From Bombardia bombarda (lineage: Eukaryota; Ascomycota; Sordariomycetes; Sordariales; Lasiosphaeriaceae): a stretch of DNA of 64,000 nucleotides. Each line of letters begins with the position of its first letter. Within the stretch, counting starts at the first letter, position 1. The stretch lies in assembly GCA_030512295.1 (NCBI GenBank), contig JAULSR010000006.1, forward strand, positions 744,001-808,000. Reading direction: 5' to 3'. Positions 46,640 to 56,333 of this stretch are shown piece after piece. The notes under the pieces are model-generated. The model was given only the letters and a program-made list of their open reading frames with translations. It ran no database searches and was not told the origin of the DNA. Position numbers and translations under genes: made by a program.

Positions 46640-46915
46640 AAGTATTATTATTTTATTATAATAATTATATATTTTTATTTTTAAATTTAAGTTTATAAAT
46701 ATTAATTAAGACTTATTACTTTATATATATTATTAAAATATATTAATTTCAATTTTTTTTTTAATATAAGCTATACTTTATAATTAATTATAAAGAAAAA
46801 GATATATATAATAAAATAAAGTTTATATTAATAAAAAGCTTTAAATTAAGTCTTTTTAATAATATAATATACATTATTATAATTTTAATAGTTATTAGAA
46901 TATATTTAATAATAA
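46640..46915 (+). repeat. Diverged direct repeat, right copy
   Basis: Partner of 45125-45440 in the same orientation, ending where normal composition resumes. Boundaries are approximate. Confidence 0.5.
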
Positions 46916-47090
46916 ATATAAGTCCGGGGATAAGAGTGGTAACGATGAAGGGTGTCACGTGGCCTATAACCCGCCTGAAAAATTATCATTTCTAGTGGTT
47001 CTAAACACGGGTTTTTTTGTTGGGTCCTCAGACCAGTTGTCGCAGCGAAACAACTAGAAGAGGACAAGGATAAGGAGAACAACGACAGCG

Positions 47091-47894
47091 ATGGCAACGA
47101 TGCAAAACTACTCGAAGGTTTTCACCCGGCGAACGAGTGTCATATCAGGCGCCCGCTACAGCTCACGGCGATGTGCGGCTGCCTTCAGCACCTCCAGCAA
47201 GGCCCCGAGTTCCCAAAAGACATCCTCCACCAAGGCGCGGTATTATGCACCATCCAATGTCGATACTCGCATTTACGGCAAGGCAATTAGCCCCCGCGTC
47301 GTAGAGTTCGCTCGGAAATATGATATCGGGTACCCTGGCGTACTGAATATCATCAGGGGCCGGACGATACATGGCCTCACCGTTGCGGTTTCTGATCGAC
47401 ATACCTTCCACTTCTACCATATCGACATGCTACTCGAGGGCGAAGCGCCCGACATCGACATGTATCTGTCCATGTACATAGACGCGACGGCGAAACCATT
47501 GTGGTTGTATTCAGTTTCTCAAGGCGAAGTGTCGATCAAGCAAGTGGTTAAGGAAACCGCCAAAAAAATGGCCAGCTCTGCCTTTATCGCTGCCCTCAAG
47601 GTTCTCGGCTATGACGAGTGCGGTCGCGCCCTCCCATACCTAGGAGACGTTAAAACCCCCAATCCCAGGGCCGGAACTGAGCTTTACGGTACCGTCAAGC
47701 TTAGTTCGCTAAAGGCCACCGAGATCGTCAATGTTCCAAAAAAGGTCCTTGTCGCAGATTTGGCACAGTTTATCGAGGACATGCTCGTGCCTAGACTTGT
47801 CAGAAATGTCGGCGGCGGCCAGAAAGCAGGAGCAAAACGACCACTACCTCCCGCACGCATAAGAAAGAGCCACGATTCTGGATTGGCCGATTAA
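47091..47894 (+). CDS. Unrecognised protein, 267 aa, beside the AT-rich block
   Basis: Intact single-exon ORF starting 170 bp after the AT-rich block. The first 60 residues are Ser/Arg/Ala-rich with few acidic residues (MATMQNYSKVFTRRTSVISG), which could be a mitochondrial presequence. The remainder is a folded-looking domain (VEFARKYDIGYPGVLNIIRG, FHFYHIDMLLEGEAPDIDMYL, ALKVLGYDECGRALPYLGD) with a basic tail. A second ATG three codons in (47100) is an equally possible start. No known family was recognised. Normal codon use with C/G-ending codons and the absence of RIP-like stops suggest it is a functional single-copy gene. Its position beside dead repeats makes a lineage-specific or recently acquired gene possible; that is inference. 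Confidence 0.68.
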   Translation: MATMQNYSKVFTRRTSVISGARYSSRRCAAAFSTSSKAPSSQKTSSTKARYYAPSNVDTRIYGKAISPRVVEFARKYDIGYPGVLNIIRGRTIHGLTVAVSDRHTFHFYHIDMLLEGEAPDIDMYLSMYIDATAKPLWLYSVSQGEVSIKQVVKETAKKMASSAFIAALKVLGYDECGRALPYLGDVKTPNPRAGTELYGTVKLSSLKATEIVNVPKKVLVADLAQFIEDMLVPRLVRNVGGGQKAGAKRPLPPARIRKSHDSGLAD

Positions 47895-48459
47895 ACAAAA
47901 ACTACATTCTCATGTAACACTGCTAGATATTGCGGTTGTACTTGTATCTGTATCATAGTAGTTTGTATGTTGCTGAGCGCCTCAGATAGGTGCTGTTCTC
48001 ATAAACTTGGGATTTGAGGATGTGAAATTCCACAAAGGTAGTACGGATATCGATCCGATAATATATGACTCCAAACAAAGGGGACTTCATTTTTAACAAT
48101 ACGATATGAAAATCGGATTCCTTATGGCTGTTGATTTAATCCCACACTGCAAGCTGCACCTGCAGTCTACCGAACAAACCTTGGCTTGTCAATGTCACGG
48201 TGAGTAAGATAAGGTGAGCGTCGTCCAGGGGTCGCCTAGGGGTCGTCCAGGGGTCTTTGGTCGAACCACCCAAAGCTAAAACGCACCAAGCTGGTACTGT
48301 ACAGTGGTACCCAGCGACAGCTGTCAAAGCTCCATCCCCACAGCACTGCATCACAGCACACCCGCTCGACCACCACAACAACACCACACTCGCAATCGAA
48401 AGGAGGAAGCATCCATTATACAAATTCCCACCAGATAAACAAATAATCATAAAAAAAAA
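47895..48459. other. Intergenic region upstream of chs5
   Basis: 3' flank of the 267-aa gene and promoter/leader of chs5. The leader is CA-rich and ends in a run of 10 A directly before the ATG. The tandem GGGGTCG(T/C)CCAGG-like repeats at 48223-48258 are short. No ORF supported. Confidence 0.55.
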
Positions 48460-49719
48460 ATGCTCGTCTCCCTAACCGTCGGCAAAGTCGACGCAGGCGT
48501 GACGGTGCTCCTCACGCCCGACAAGCGCCTGATCGAGTTCCCGTCCATCCTCCTCCCGCCCGACATCTCGTCCGGCTCCATTGTCGACATCACGGTCGCG
48601 CGCAACACGTCGTCCGAGTCCGCCGCCGAGCGCGCCTTCCGCGCCCTGCAGGAGCAGATCTTCGCGGCCTTTGGCGCCGCGGAGCCCGTCGCGCCCGTGC
48701 TGCGCTGCCGCAACGCGACCCAGACCAGCGTCGTGCTCGAGTGGGACCCCATCCAGCTCGCCACGGCCGACCTCATCAGCCTCTCGCTGTTCCGCAACGG
48801 CCAAAAGGCCGGCAGCATCCCGAACCCGAAGACCATGCACTCGACAAAGATTAGCGGCCTCGCCGTCGACACCGAGTACGCCTTCCACCTGGTCCTGCGC
48901 ACGACCGCCGGCACCTACACCAGCGAGCGCGTCGTCGTCCGCACCCACAAGATGACGGACCTCAGCGGCATCACCATCACGACGGGCATTCTGCCGGCCG
49001 CGACGCGCGAGGGGCTGGGCAAGGCGGTCGAGCGGATCGGCGCCAAGCTGGTCGACGGCGTCAGGATCGACACGACGCATTTCGTGACGACCGAGGGCCG
49101 CGGCATCCAGTGGGAGCGCGCCAACGAGCTCAACATACCCGTCGTGCGGCCCGAGTGGGTCGACGCATGCGAGAAGAACGGTCGTATCCTCGGCGTGACG
49201 AAATTCTACCTCGACGCGGTCCGCCCTGTTGGCCCAGCTGGTGGTGGTGGTGGTGGTGGTGATTCTAGCGTTACCTCGCCCGTACAGACTAGCCACGCAC
49301 AACCCTCACCCCAGACGCAAAAGGAGCTACCCGAGCCGCCGTCAGATGGCATCGCCGGCACGAGTAGCCGCAGCAGTGGTGGCACAGGGTCAGACGAGGC
49401 GGCGGCAGCGGCAGCGGCAGCGGCAGCAGCAGCTACGAAGAAGGAGACGGGGGTGGGCAGGGAAAAGGAGGACGATGATGCCGAGTCGGATGATAGTAGC
49501 GAGGGTGATGATAAGGGCAGCGAGCTCGAGGAAAAGGCCAGGCAGGACGAGCAAAAGATTCGCGCCGACGAGCGGGACCAGCAGGGCTTGGCTGTGCGGC
49601 CGAAGCCGGCTGCGGTGGATGAGGATGATGATGATGAAGACGATGATAAGGATGATGGTTCTGGAGGGAAGGGGGGAAAGTCGCCTGATGGGGCCTCGTT
49701 CCAGGATGTGGCGCTTTGA
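48460..49719 (+). CDS. chs5: Chs5-like exomer subunit (FN3-BRCT protein)
   Basis: Scaffold of the exomer complex at the trans-Golgi, which exports chitin synthase and other cargo to the cell surface in yeast. Single exon, 419 aa. The N-terminal oligomerisation segment (MLVSLTVGKVDAGVTVLLTP) is followed by a fibronectin type III domain at about 74-165 (PVLRCRNATQTSVVLEW) and a BRCT domain at about 166-256 (GITITTGILPAATREGLGKA, RPEWVDACEKNGRI), the defining order of Chs5. The C-terminal 160 residues are low complexity: a glycine run, an alanine run of about 12 and acidic Asp/Glu blocks. The start ATG directly follows an A10 run. GC-ending codons dominate, giving a long antisense shadow frame. 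Convergent with the SDR gene. Confidence 0.92.
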   Translation: MLVSLTVGKVDAGVTVLLTPDKRLIEFPSILLPPDISSGSIVDITVARNTSSESAAERAFRALQEQIFAAFGAAEPVAPVLRCRNATQTSVVLEWDPIQLATADLISLSLFRNGQKAGSIPNPKTMHSTKISGLAVDTEYAFHLVLRTTAGTYTSERVVVRTHKMTDLSGITITTGILPAATREGLGKAVERIGAKLVDGVRIDTTHFVTTEGRGIQWERANELNIPVVRPEWVDACEKNGRILGVTKFYLDAVRPVGPAGGGGGGGDSSVTSPVQTSHAQPSPQTQKELPEPPSDGIAGTSSRSSGGTGSDEAAAAAAAAAAAATKKETGVGREKEDDDAESDDSSEGDDKGSELEEKARQDEQKIRADERDQQGLAVRPKPAAVDEDDDDEDDDKDDGSGGKGGKSPDGASFQDVAL

Positions 49720-50008
49720 TGGGTTGACCCTGTCTCTTGGTCGTTTGTGGTGGGGAATAGGGGTTGAAGAGGCTGCTGCTGCTGCTGGTCCTGATGCTAA
49801 TAAATCTGGGGGTAAACAAATACCTAGTGTTTCACGAGCAGAGCAGGGCAGATGTGTGTATTATTACTGCTACTATCACATGGCATAGTCACATAGACTT
49901 AGGTGCTTTTACGGTAACGTTTGCACAAAATCTGACGATTATTATTTAACGGTGCTAGTACTACAGAGGAAAACTGGGGAGTTTAACGCCGCCTCAATCC
50001 CACTTCCC

Positions 50009-50854
50009 TCAAGGGGGCACCTCATCTCCATTGTAATCCCAGCACCTCCCTCTCTTATCGACCCCCAGCCCCGCCATGACAAGGCGCGCCATCTTGTCGA
50101 CCGCGTCCTCGGGCTCAAACAGCCTGTCGTTGGCAACACTCCCCCAGAATGCCTTGCTCAGATCCGTCTTGACGGTGCCGGGGTGGTAGGCGACGGCCAT
50201 GGCCTTGTCGCCGCTGCGCGTGTGCAGCTGGTAGTCGAAGCTCTTGGTCAGGCTGTTGACGGCCGCCTTGCTGCTGCGGTAGCTGTACCAGCCCCCCAGC
50301 TTATTGTCCGAGACGCTGCCGACGCGCGCGCTCATGCTCACCCAGACGGCGTGGCTCGGCAATGACATGTTGCCATCGCTGCCGCCACCGCTTTGATCAT
50401 CTAGGTGAAACTGGGTGCTCTTGCGCGGCAGGAACTCCTCGAACCACTTCATCAGCAGCAGGGGGCCAAGCGCGTTGACCCTGAACGTCTCGAGGGCGCG
50501 CCCGTAGTCGACTTGAGCTGGTGATTTTTCCGGGTGCAGGATCCCCGGGAGGGCAAAGGCGAGATGCAGGTGGTGGGAGGAGTGGGGGAAGAGGGACGCG
50601 GCGTGGTGTGCGGCCGCTGAGACGGATGACTCGTCTGTCACGTCGAGCTGCACCACCTCGAGGCGCTTGGCCATGGCCGAGGTTTTGCCATCGTCGAGGC
50701 CATGGAGGAGCTTCTTTTTGGCCGCAGCGGTGTCTGATGAACGTGAGGTGGCGAAAATGGGGATGCTGCTGTCTGTTGACCGGAGGAGGTGCCGAGTGAG
50801 TGCGTGGCCGATGCCCCTGCTGGAGGGGCAGAGTAGGATCCATGGGCGAGACAT
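50009..50854 (-). CDS. Short-chain dehydrogenase/reductase
   Basis: NAD(P)-dependent oxidoreductase of the classical SDR family, 281 aa in one exon, substrate unknown. The Rossmann fold begins at residue 4 with a nucleotide-binding turn reading PSSRGIG, in place of the usual TGxxxGIG. An Asp after strand 3 (LDVTD, about 70) and an N-A-L motif (NALGPLLLMKWF) follow. Catalytic residues are Ser in WVSMSARVGS and Tyr/Lys in YSYRSSK. The pattern after it (HPGTVKTDLSKAF) and the C-terminus are like those of C-factor-type SDRs. The first half has many Ser/His residues. Its neighbours do not suggest a pathway. Confidence 0.9.
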   Translation of the reverse strand: MSRPWILLCPSSRGIGHALTRHLLRSTDSSIPIFATSRSSDTAAAKKKLLHGLDDGKTSAMAKRLEVVQLDVTDESSVSAAAHHAASLFPHSSHHLHLAFALPGILHPEKSPAQVDYGRALETFRVNALGPLLLMKWFEEFLPRKSTQFHLDDQSGGGSDGNMSLPSHAVWVSMSARVGSVSDNKLGGWYSYRSSKAAVNSLTKSFDYQLHTRSGDKAMAVAYHPGTVKTDLSKAFWGSVANDRLFEPEDAVDKMARLVMAGLGVDKRGRCWDYNGDEVPP

Positions 50855-51278
50855 AGCAACCTACCTATAGAGTATATATGTAGGCAAAGTTTTGTTTTCG
50901 AGAAGAATGTCAAGGACAGACAGTGAGAAGATGTACCCAAGGGTCCGAACAGGGGCTGCACTATATGTAGCCATCATCCATTTTCTTGCGGTCAGGACTC
51001 GTAAAAGCATTAAATCCACAAGGTACACCACCTCAAATGCTATCTCCTCATAATAAAGGTAGTGATGTAGACGGACGAGACAAAAGGGGGGCCTGTGGAT
51101 CGAGAGCGCTAGCAAATGATCGACGTCACTACCCGATTCAATTGCTGCCAAGACCAAACCAAGATCGTACCCTAATTCGCAACATGCCAAACCAACAAAC
51201 AACACCATAAAAAAAGCGAGCAAAATACTCCATCACCCTCACCAATCGAAAAAAAAAAAAAAACTATACAATCAACTC
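50855..51278. other. Intergenic region upstream of the SDR gene
   Basis: Promoter of the SDR gene and 3' flank of the disordered-protein gene (both minus). Contains an A13 tract near 51250. No ORF with protein character. Confidence 0.55.
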
Positions 51279-54200
51279 TCATACTACCTCAAACTCAATC
51301 CCTCCCATCTCACCCCCCACCGCTGGCAGCTTAGCCCCCTCCAACACCTCCCGCATCAGCACCTCCAGCTTATCCCACTCATTCGGCTCCTGGTGATGGA
51401 TAGCAGTATTCCCTTCACCCCCATCTAATTCCCGACCACCCATAGCCCTCCCAGCCGGCATTGAGACCCGTCGTCGTTCCTTCTCCAACACCAAACTATC
51501 ATCATCCACATCATCCACATCATCCACATCATCCACATCATCCAGATACCCACCACCAGCACCATCTCTCCTGGACCGCTCATGATACAGCGACGATGAC
51601 GACGATATTACCCCTCCGGCCACTGTAGTTGGCGTGGTTGTCATGATAACCGGAACAGCGGCAGGAGAATTAATAGTCATATTCTCAAATCCCTCACTCG
51701 ACGCGCGTTGCTTTCTGCTATCATCACCCCAACGCGAAGGCAGCCTATCAACCGACACGCCCATACCGTGTCCCACACGATCCAGCCGTAGCAGATTGTG
51801 CCGCGGATTCCAGCTGAGATGCTCAAAGCCACTGCCGTAGGACGAATACCGACGACCTGATGGAGGAGGAGGGGACTCACTTTGACTCATGGCGGCCACC
51901 TCAGGCGCCGGCATACTATGCCGCTGCCGGTGACGCTGACGCTGACTTTGCTGTGACCGCTGCCGTGTAGGCTGGACGATATTGCTGCTGGGACTCAACA
52001 TAGACGAGGCGCCGTCGACGCTGTCAAAAGACTCAAGGCTCTGCAGGTAGGAGAACCCAAAGTCGAGGTGGGTGGTCAAAGCCGACGGCTCCTCTGCTGC
52101 ATCGAGCTTCATGGCCATCAGGCTCTCCTCGGCCAGTCTGGCCTCCTCTTCTGGGGTAGACACATCGCTGTGTCTCCGACTCCTGCTTTGGGACCGGCTC
52201 CTGAGCTGGCTGCTGGGCTGAGTGTGGCTCTGCTGCGGCGCCAGCCTCTGCGTCATGTGTTCAAACACAGGCGCGACTGATTTCAGGTATAGGTAATTGT
52301 TCATCTCCAGCCTTTCGAGAGGTTCCATGAGAACCTTCATCTCACGATCCCGCGTGTCGCGAAGTTCTTCGTAGTGACGGGCCAGGTCGGAATGTGACTG
52401 CGGGCGAGGTGTTGAGCGGTACTGTTGTTGTTGAGATACATTCTCACCACTGGATGGACGGTATGCTTGGTGTGGGTTATCGTTGATCCTGGGGGTTGCA
52501 GCGGGACTAATGATTCTAGTAGGGGAAAGGAAGTCTGATGTTGGGCTGCCCTCGGCTGTATTGTTGTTTGTGTTGGTGGTACTGGTGGTGGTACTGGTGG
52601 TGGTACTGGTGGTGGTACTGGTGGTGGTACTGGTGGTGGTACTGGTGGTGTTTTTGGCCCGGTTTCGTCCTGAGGCCGATCGTGGGGGATAATCGGCGGC
52701 GTGTCTGCTAGGTAAGGCGAGTTCATATTTGTGCTGGGAGCTTTGGCAGCCTCGGGCGTGAAAATGTGATAATCTCTAGTGAGAGATCTTCCTCGGGGCG
52801 TATACTCTGCTTTTCCCCGGGCCGACTCGGTCAATGACGATGGCTTGCCGTCAGCCACGGTCATTACTGGTGTGAATCGCAGGTGGTTGCTCTTCTTTGG
52901 CCTGAGGACCATCGTTTTCAGCGCCGAGGCAGGAATGTCGGCCAGCATTGGATGCCCAGAAGTCGGCGATATGTCGTGATCTGACGAGCTTGTCGGCTGC
53001 GCGCAGGCCTCGCTGGGCCCGTTGGACTTGCGTCGCTGGTTGAGCACTTCCGAATAGCTCAGCTGGGATGTGCTGATCTGCTCTTTCAGCGCCGCACTCA
53101 GTTCCTTGTCGTACTCGATGGCTGTAAAACCAGACTGTTCCCTTGCTAGGTAGGAGTCGGGATCGTAGGCATGTATATCGGTGTTGACGTTGGTGTTGGT
53201 CCCCAACGACTGCGTCCTAGTTGGCACACCCGTCGCTACAACAAGTGGCAAATAACCTCGGGCAGTGGTTGCGCCCGAGATTGTAGGTTCGGTGCTGTTG
53301 GTCACGATTCTTTTAGCGATAGATGTGTATCTGCGACCTCCTAGGCTGGATTCTGTCGACAAACGCCCTCCAGGTGATTCATGTTTACTACTGGAGCTGT
53401 ATCCGAGGCTGGAATTCCTGCGTGGATGGCGAATCCTCCCACCCGAATCACCTGTTAATGAGACGAAGCTAGAAACGGAGCCTTTTTGAAGCGTGGTCAG
53501 CCTAGGGGTAGTATCGATCAGGTCTTGGACACTGACCGAGGCATTTGCCGTCCGAGGACGCTCTGGTTCAGGCGCCGTGGGCAGCGGCTCGGTGTGATGG
53601 CCAGCTCCGCTTTCATCTGTAGTCTGCACAACAGCCTCGGGAGAAGGAAGCAGTGAGGGAGACAAGTCATGATTGACAGGTACTGTGACGGGCGCTTTGG
53701 TTTGAGCGTGGATGTCGATCGACTCTCGACTCTCGGTAACTGGCCTCAGAACCGTGACAGGTTTTGAAACTGCGACAACGCCTCGATCAGGGCCGCTCAT
53801 TTTGGCTGAAGGGCGGTGCTCTCCACTGGTTGGCGATCTTTTGCGGCCGGAAGAGACGTGTGGCGTGGGTTCAGGGCCCAAGTGTGCATACTGCACGGGA
53901 ATAGAGATGGCAATGTGCGGGTGGCCCCCTATTGTTCGTCCTGCTACGGCCGTATCGGGCAGGCGGATGGTGGGCGGCTGTGTTTTGACATTTCTGTTCT
54001 CTCTGTTGGCCCTCAGTCTCCTGCGCCAGGCACATATAGAATACGTCTTCTTTTGCTCTGTCGATTTCGTCCTATGCGTGTCTGAAGTGGACATGAGGTT
54101 GCCTGGCGGGGGCGAGGTATTGCGCAGAAAGTCAATCAACTCTCTGCAACTGTCGCGATCGTTGGCCTTGTTGATTTTACTATGGAGACGGTCCTCGCTC

Positions 54201-54442
54201 ATGTCTGGGTGGCGAAATATCTCGCTGATGATGCTGGACGCGTCGGAGAGCTTTCGGAACGCTTTGGGGCCATTATGCTGTTGCATATTGTTGTTGCGGT
54301 CATTCTCCATCTCGATGAACGGAATCGTCGTGTTCGGAGAGTCGGTCAGCGGTTCACCAGATGAATCTCGGTTGACATCAGAGGATACAGCTGTGTCAGG
54401 GTTAACGAGCAGGCTGCCGCTGGTCTTGTCTTGGAGAGACAT
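51279..54442 (-). CDS. Large disordered protein of unknown function, with an apparent frameshift
   Basis: Two overlapping frames on one strand, 54442-52337 and the frame ending at 51279, appear to be one gene. The second frame is plainly coding well upstream of its first ATG (52340), for example SPTSDFLSPTRIISP and YRSTPRPQSHSDLARHYEEL. The switch falls at an A5 run (T5 on the plus strand, 52651-52655) just before a 12-bp tandem repeat. One extra A there would join the frames into 1054 aa. The N-terminal part has a possible helical module (SIISEIFRHPDMSEDRLHSK), then Ser/Thr/Pro/Arg-rich disorder. The C-terminal part starts with a probable helix (LERLEMNNYLYLKSVAPVFE), has an Asp-Asp-Val repeat at 51498-51545 and ends with another helix. 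No domain was recognised. The frameshift may be a consensus error, a real mutation or, less likely, an unusual intron. Confidence 0.7.
52576..52650. repeat. 12-bp tandem repeat inside a coding region
   Basis: About six copies of GGTGGTGGTACT on the plus strand. On the coding minus strand it reads Pro-Val-Pro-Pro in one frame and Thr/Ser in the other. Both frames are open across it, so it hides the frame switch of the gene at 51279-54442. Confidence 0.85.
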
Positions 54443-55682
54443 GCTGACTCAGTATACAGGATGTGGCCAAATAATTAGATTCGTATTGATGACCGTCCGG
54501 TCAATCTCGTAATGGTGCTAGTGGAACTGAGTCAGTTTTGGTGATCGAGACTGCTACTTTGTCGGCTAGTTCCTTGACGAGGTTGGGTCATAATAATAAT
54601 GATGACGACACGATCATAGCAGAAACAGAAGATGGGGTAGACAAACGGACTGTGGATAAAAGAGCATATTGTATCTCATTTAATCATCAAGTCGTGCAAG
54701 GTGGCGTCGAATTACAAGCAAATGACTATCTCCCGGCCATGAGAGAGCATATGGCACGACAAAAGTGGCAAAGCCGTGGATATAGATGACTGCCCAGATG
54801 TATATAGAAGGCGTTGGCAGCCATGCCGAGATGGAGATGGCGTGGTCAGTCGGACATGGTGCGAGCACTTCTGTGCTTCTCCTCGTATTGGTCGTCAGCT
54901 CTCTGGCCGCCATCCCGAGTAGCGGAACTATGTCGTGCTAGCGATCAAAATGCCTCTACCGGTCTCGCCACCTTAGCGCTGTGCGATATCGAGGATTTGC
55001 CGGCATTGGTTTGGAGGCTAGGCATGCTTAAGTCATGGTCGTTCCATGGTCGTGAAGTGTAAAGAGCCCAATTAAGTTCCGCCACTACCAAAAGTCTCAA
55101 CCGTCAGCATCTTATTCCCCAGGAGGAGCAAACCTACCTAAGTAGTTCCATTTATAGCGAACAGCAAACGGTCAAATACATATTTCCCCATCTGTAGACT
55201 TAATGCCCTATGCTTAGAACATGCTGTAAATGACGCTCATCAACATTGCAAAGACTCAGCCCCAGCTTTTTCCATTCTCAGCCAATCAAACACAGTTGCT
55301 GCACAAACTAGCATGGGGCATTCGACCCCGCCATAAAAGCGTTGTCGGTTTAGGCTCGGGCGAGGGAACAGGGGGGTACGGTACACGAGCCGAAAGCGGA
55401 TAACGGCGTCGATCTGCGACAGGGATTCTTTGGGGAGGGTTCTGGGGGAGATGGCATCATGCATTATCATCATCGTCACCCTCTATGCTTGGCGTGGTGC
55501 GTGTACCCAGTAACGGCCGAGCTGGTTCTCGCGTCGACACTAGCTTGCGCCATCCATCTTGCCGTCTTCTATCCCGAAAGGTTCCTTTTTGAAATCAGGT
55601 ACGGATAGTTACTGACTCGGCGAGGTCGAGCTGGAATTCGTCTCGCGGGTCACTTATGCCGAGTGCCTCTGGTCGAGCTACC

Positions 55683-55683
<1 letters not shown>

Positions 55684-55731
<48 letters not shown>
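55684..55731. repeat. (CAG)16 trinucleotide repeat
   Basis: Sixteen uninterrupted CAG units in intergenic DNA. Likely to be length-polymorphic among strains. Confidence 0.95.
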
Positions 55732-55735
<4 letters not shown>

Positions 55736-56153
55736 AATATCCCACCAGGGCTCCTAAGCTAATGCCCACCGTCTACGCACTAATGTCGACACCCAGTCTC
55801 TTGCATAAACACCATTCCTCAAGCCACCAACCTACCCACGTACGCAGTAGCTGGATGATGCGATGGAGGGCGCCGCCTCATCAGTCATCTTCTTCGAAAC
55901 CAACCCAAGTAAAACCCAAGTCCCAGCACCATGCTATCGTGTTCTCTCAATCTCTAAGTAGACTTTATCCGCCGTTCCATTTCCTCTGCCAACTCCCCGG
56001 AAAGTAGAACGACCGACCGACCTCATCCAATAAACCCCGAGCTAAGTAAGTATTTGTAGTCCATGAATTTCCGAAGTTTCCGCCATAACCCCATCCCAAG
56101 ACTGTAACGCAAGTAGTGCCTGCTCATTCGTTGTAGCAAAGAGCCGACCGAGT

Positions 56154-56183
56154 TTGTTGTTGTTGTTGTTGTTGTTGTTGTTG
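56154..56183. repeat. (TTG)10 trinucleotide repeat
   Basis: Ten TTG units about 150 bp downstream of the Sen1 stop codon. Confidence 0.93.
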
Positions 56184-56333
56184 CTGTTTTATGCATAGTT
56201 AAGCATTAGAATGCATTTTATATCATATCTGCCTCCGCCCATCGAGGCCTGGGTGCCATGGAGCCGAATAAAAGAGATAAAAGATAAAGAGAAGAATAGC
56301 TATAGTGTTAGTATATCAACTCAAAAAAAATGT

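Larger units (their letters stand above)
44760..46920. repeat. AT-rich block with RIP character
   Basis: About 2.1 kb composed almost only of A and T, with very frequent TA dinucleotides, no ORF and sharp edges against normal sequence on both sides. This is what repeat-induced point mutation (C to T in duplicated DNA) leaves behind in ascomycetes. The block contains two GC-richer islands, which are the solo LTRs listed separately. It also contains a diverged direct repeat: about 45125-45440 resembles about 46640-46915 in order and spacing of shared words (for example TTACTTTATATAT and TAAAGAAAAGGCTATATATAATAAAA versus TAAAGAAAAAGATATATATAATAAAA). It is probably the remains of several nested transposons. 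Confidence 0.88.
54443..56333. other. Intergenic region with trinucleotide repeats
   Basis: Promoter of the disordered-protein gene and 3' flank of Sen1. Contains (CAG)16 at 55684-55731 and (TTG)10 at 56154-56183. Motifs of the TACCTAAGTAG type lie at 55132-55145. The 114-codon polyGln ORF at 55663-56007 is considered non-coding. No other feature recognised. Confidence 0.5.

Noticed and set aside
52337..52340. Separate gene starting at the ATG at 52340
   Set aside because: Its frame is clearly coding for about 100 codons upstream of the ATG, so it is the continuation of the gene starting at 54442.
55663..56007. PolyGln ORF of 114 codons over the CAG repeat
   Set aside because: The reading frame exists mainly because of the repeat; flanking residues show no protein character.
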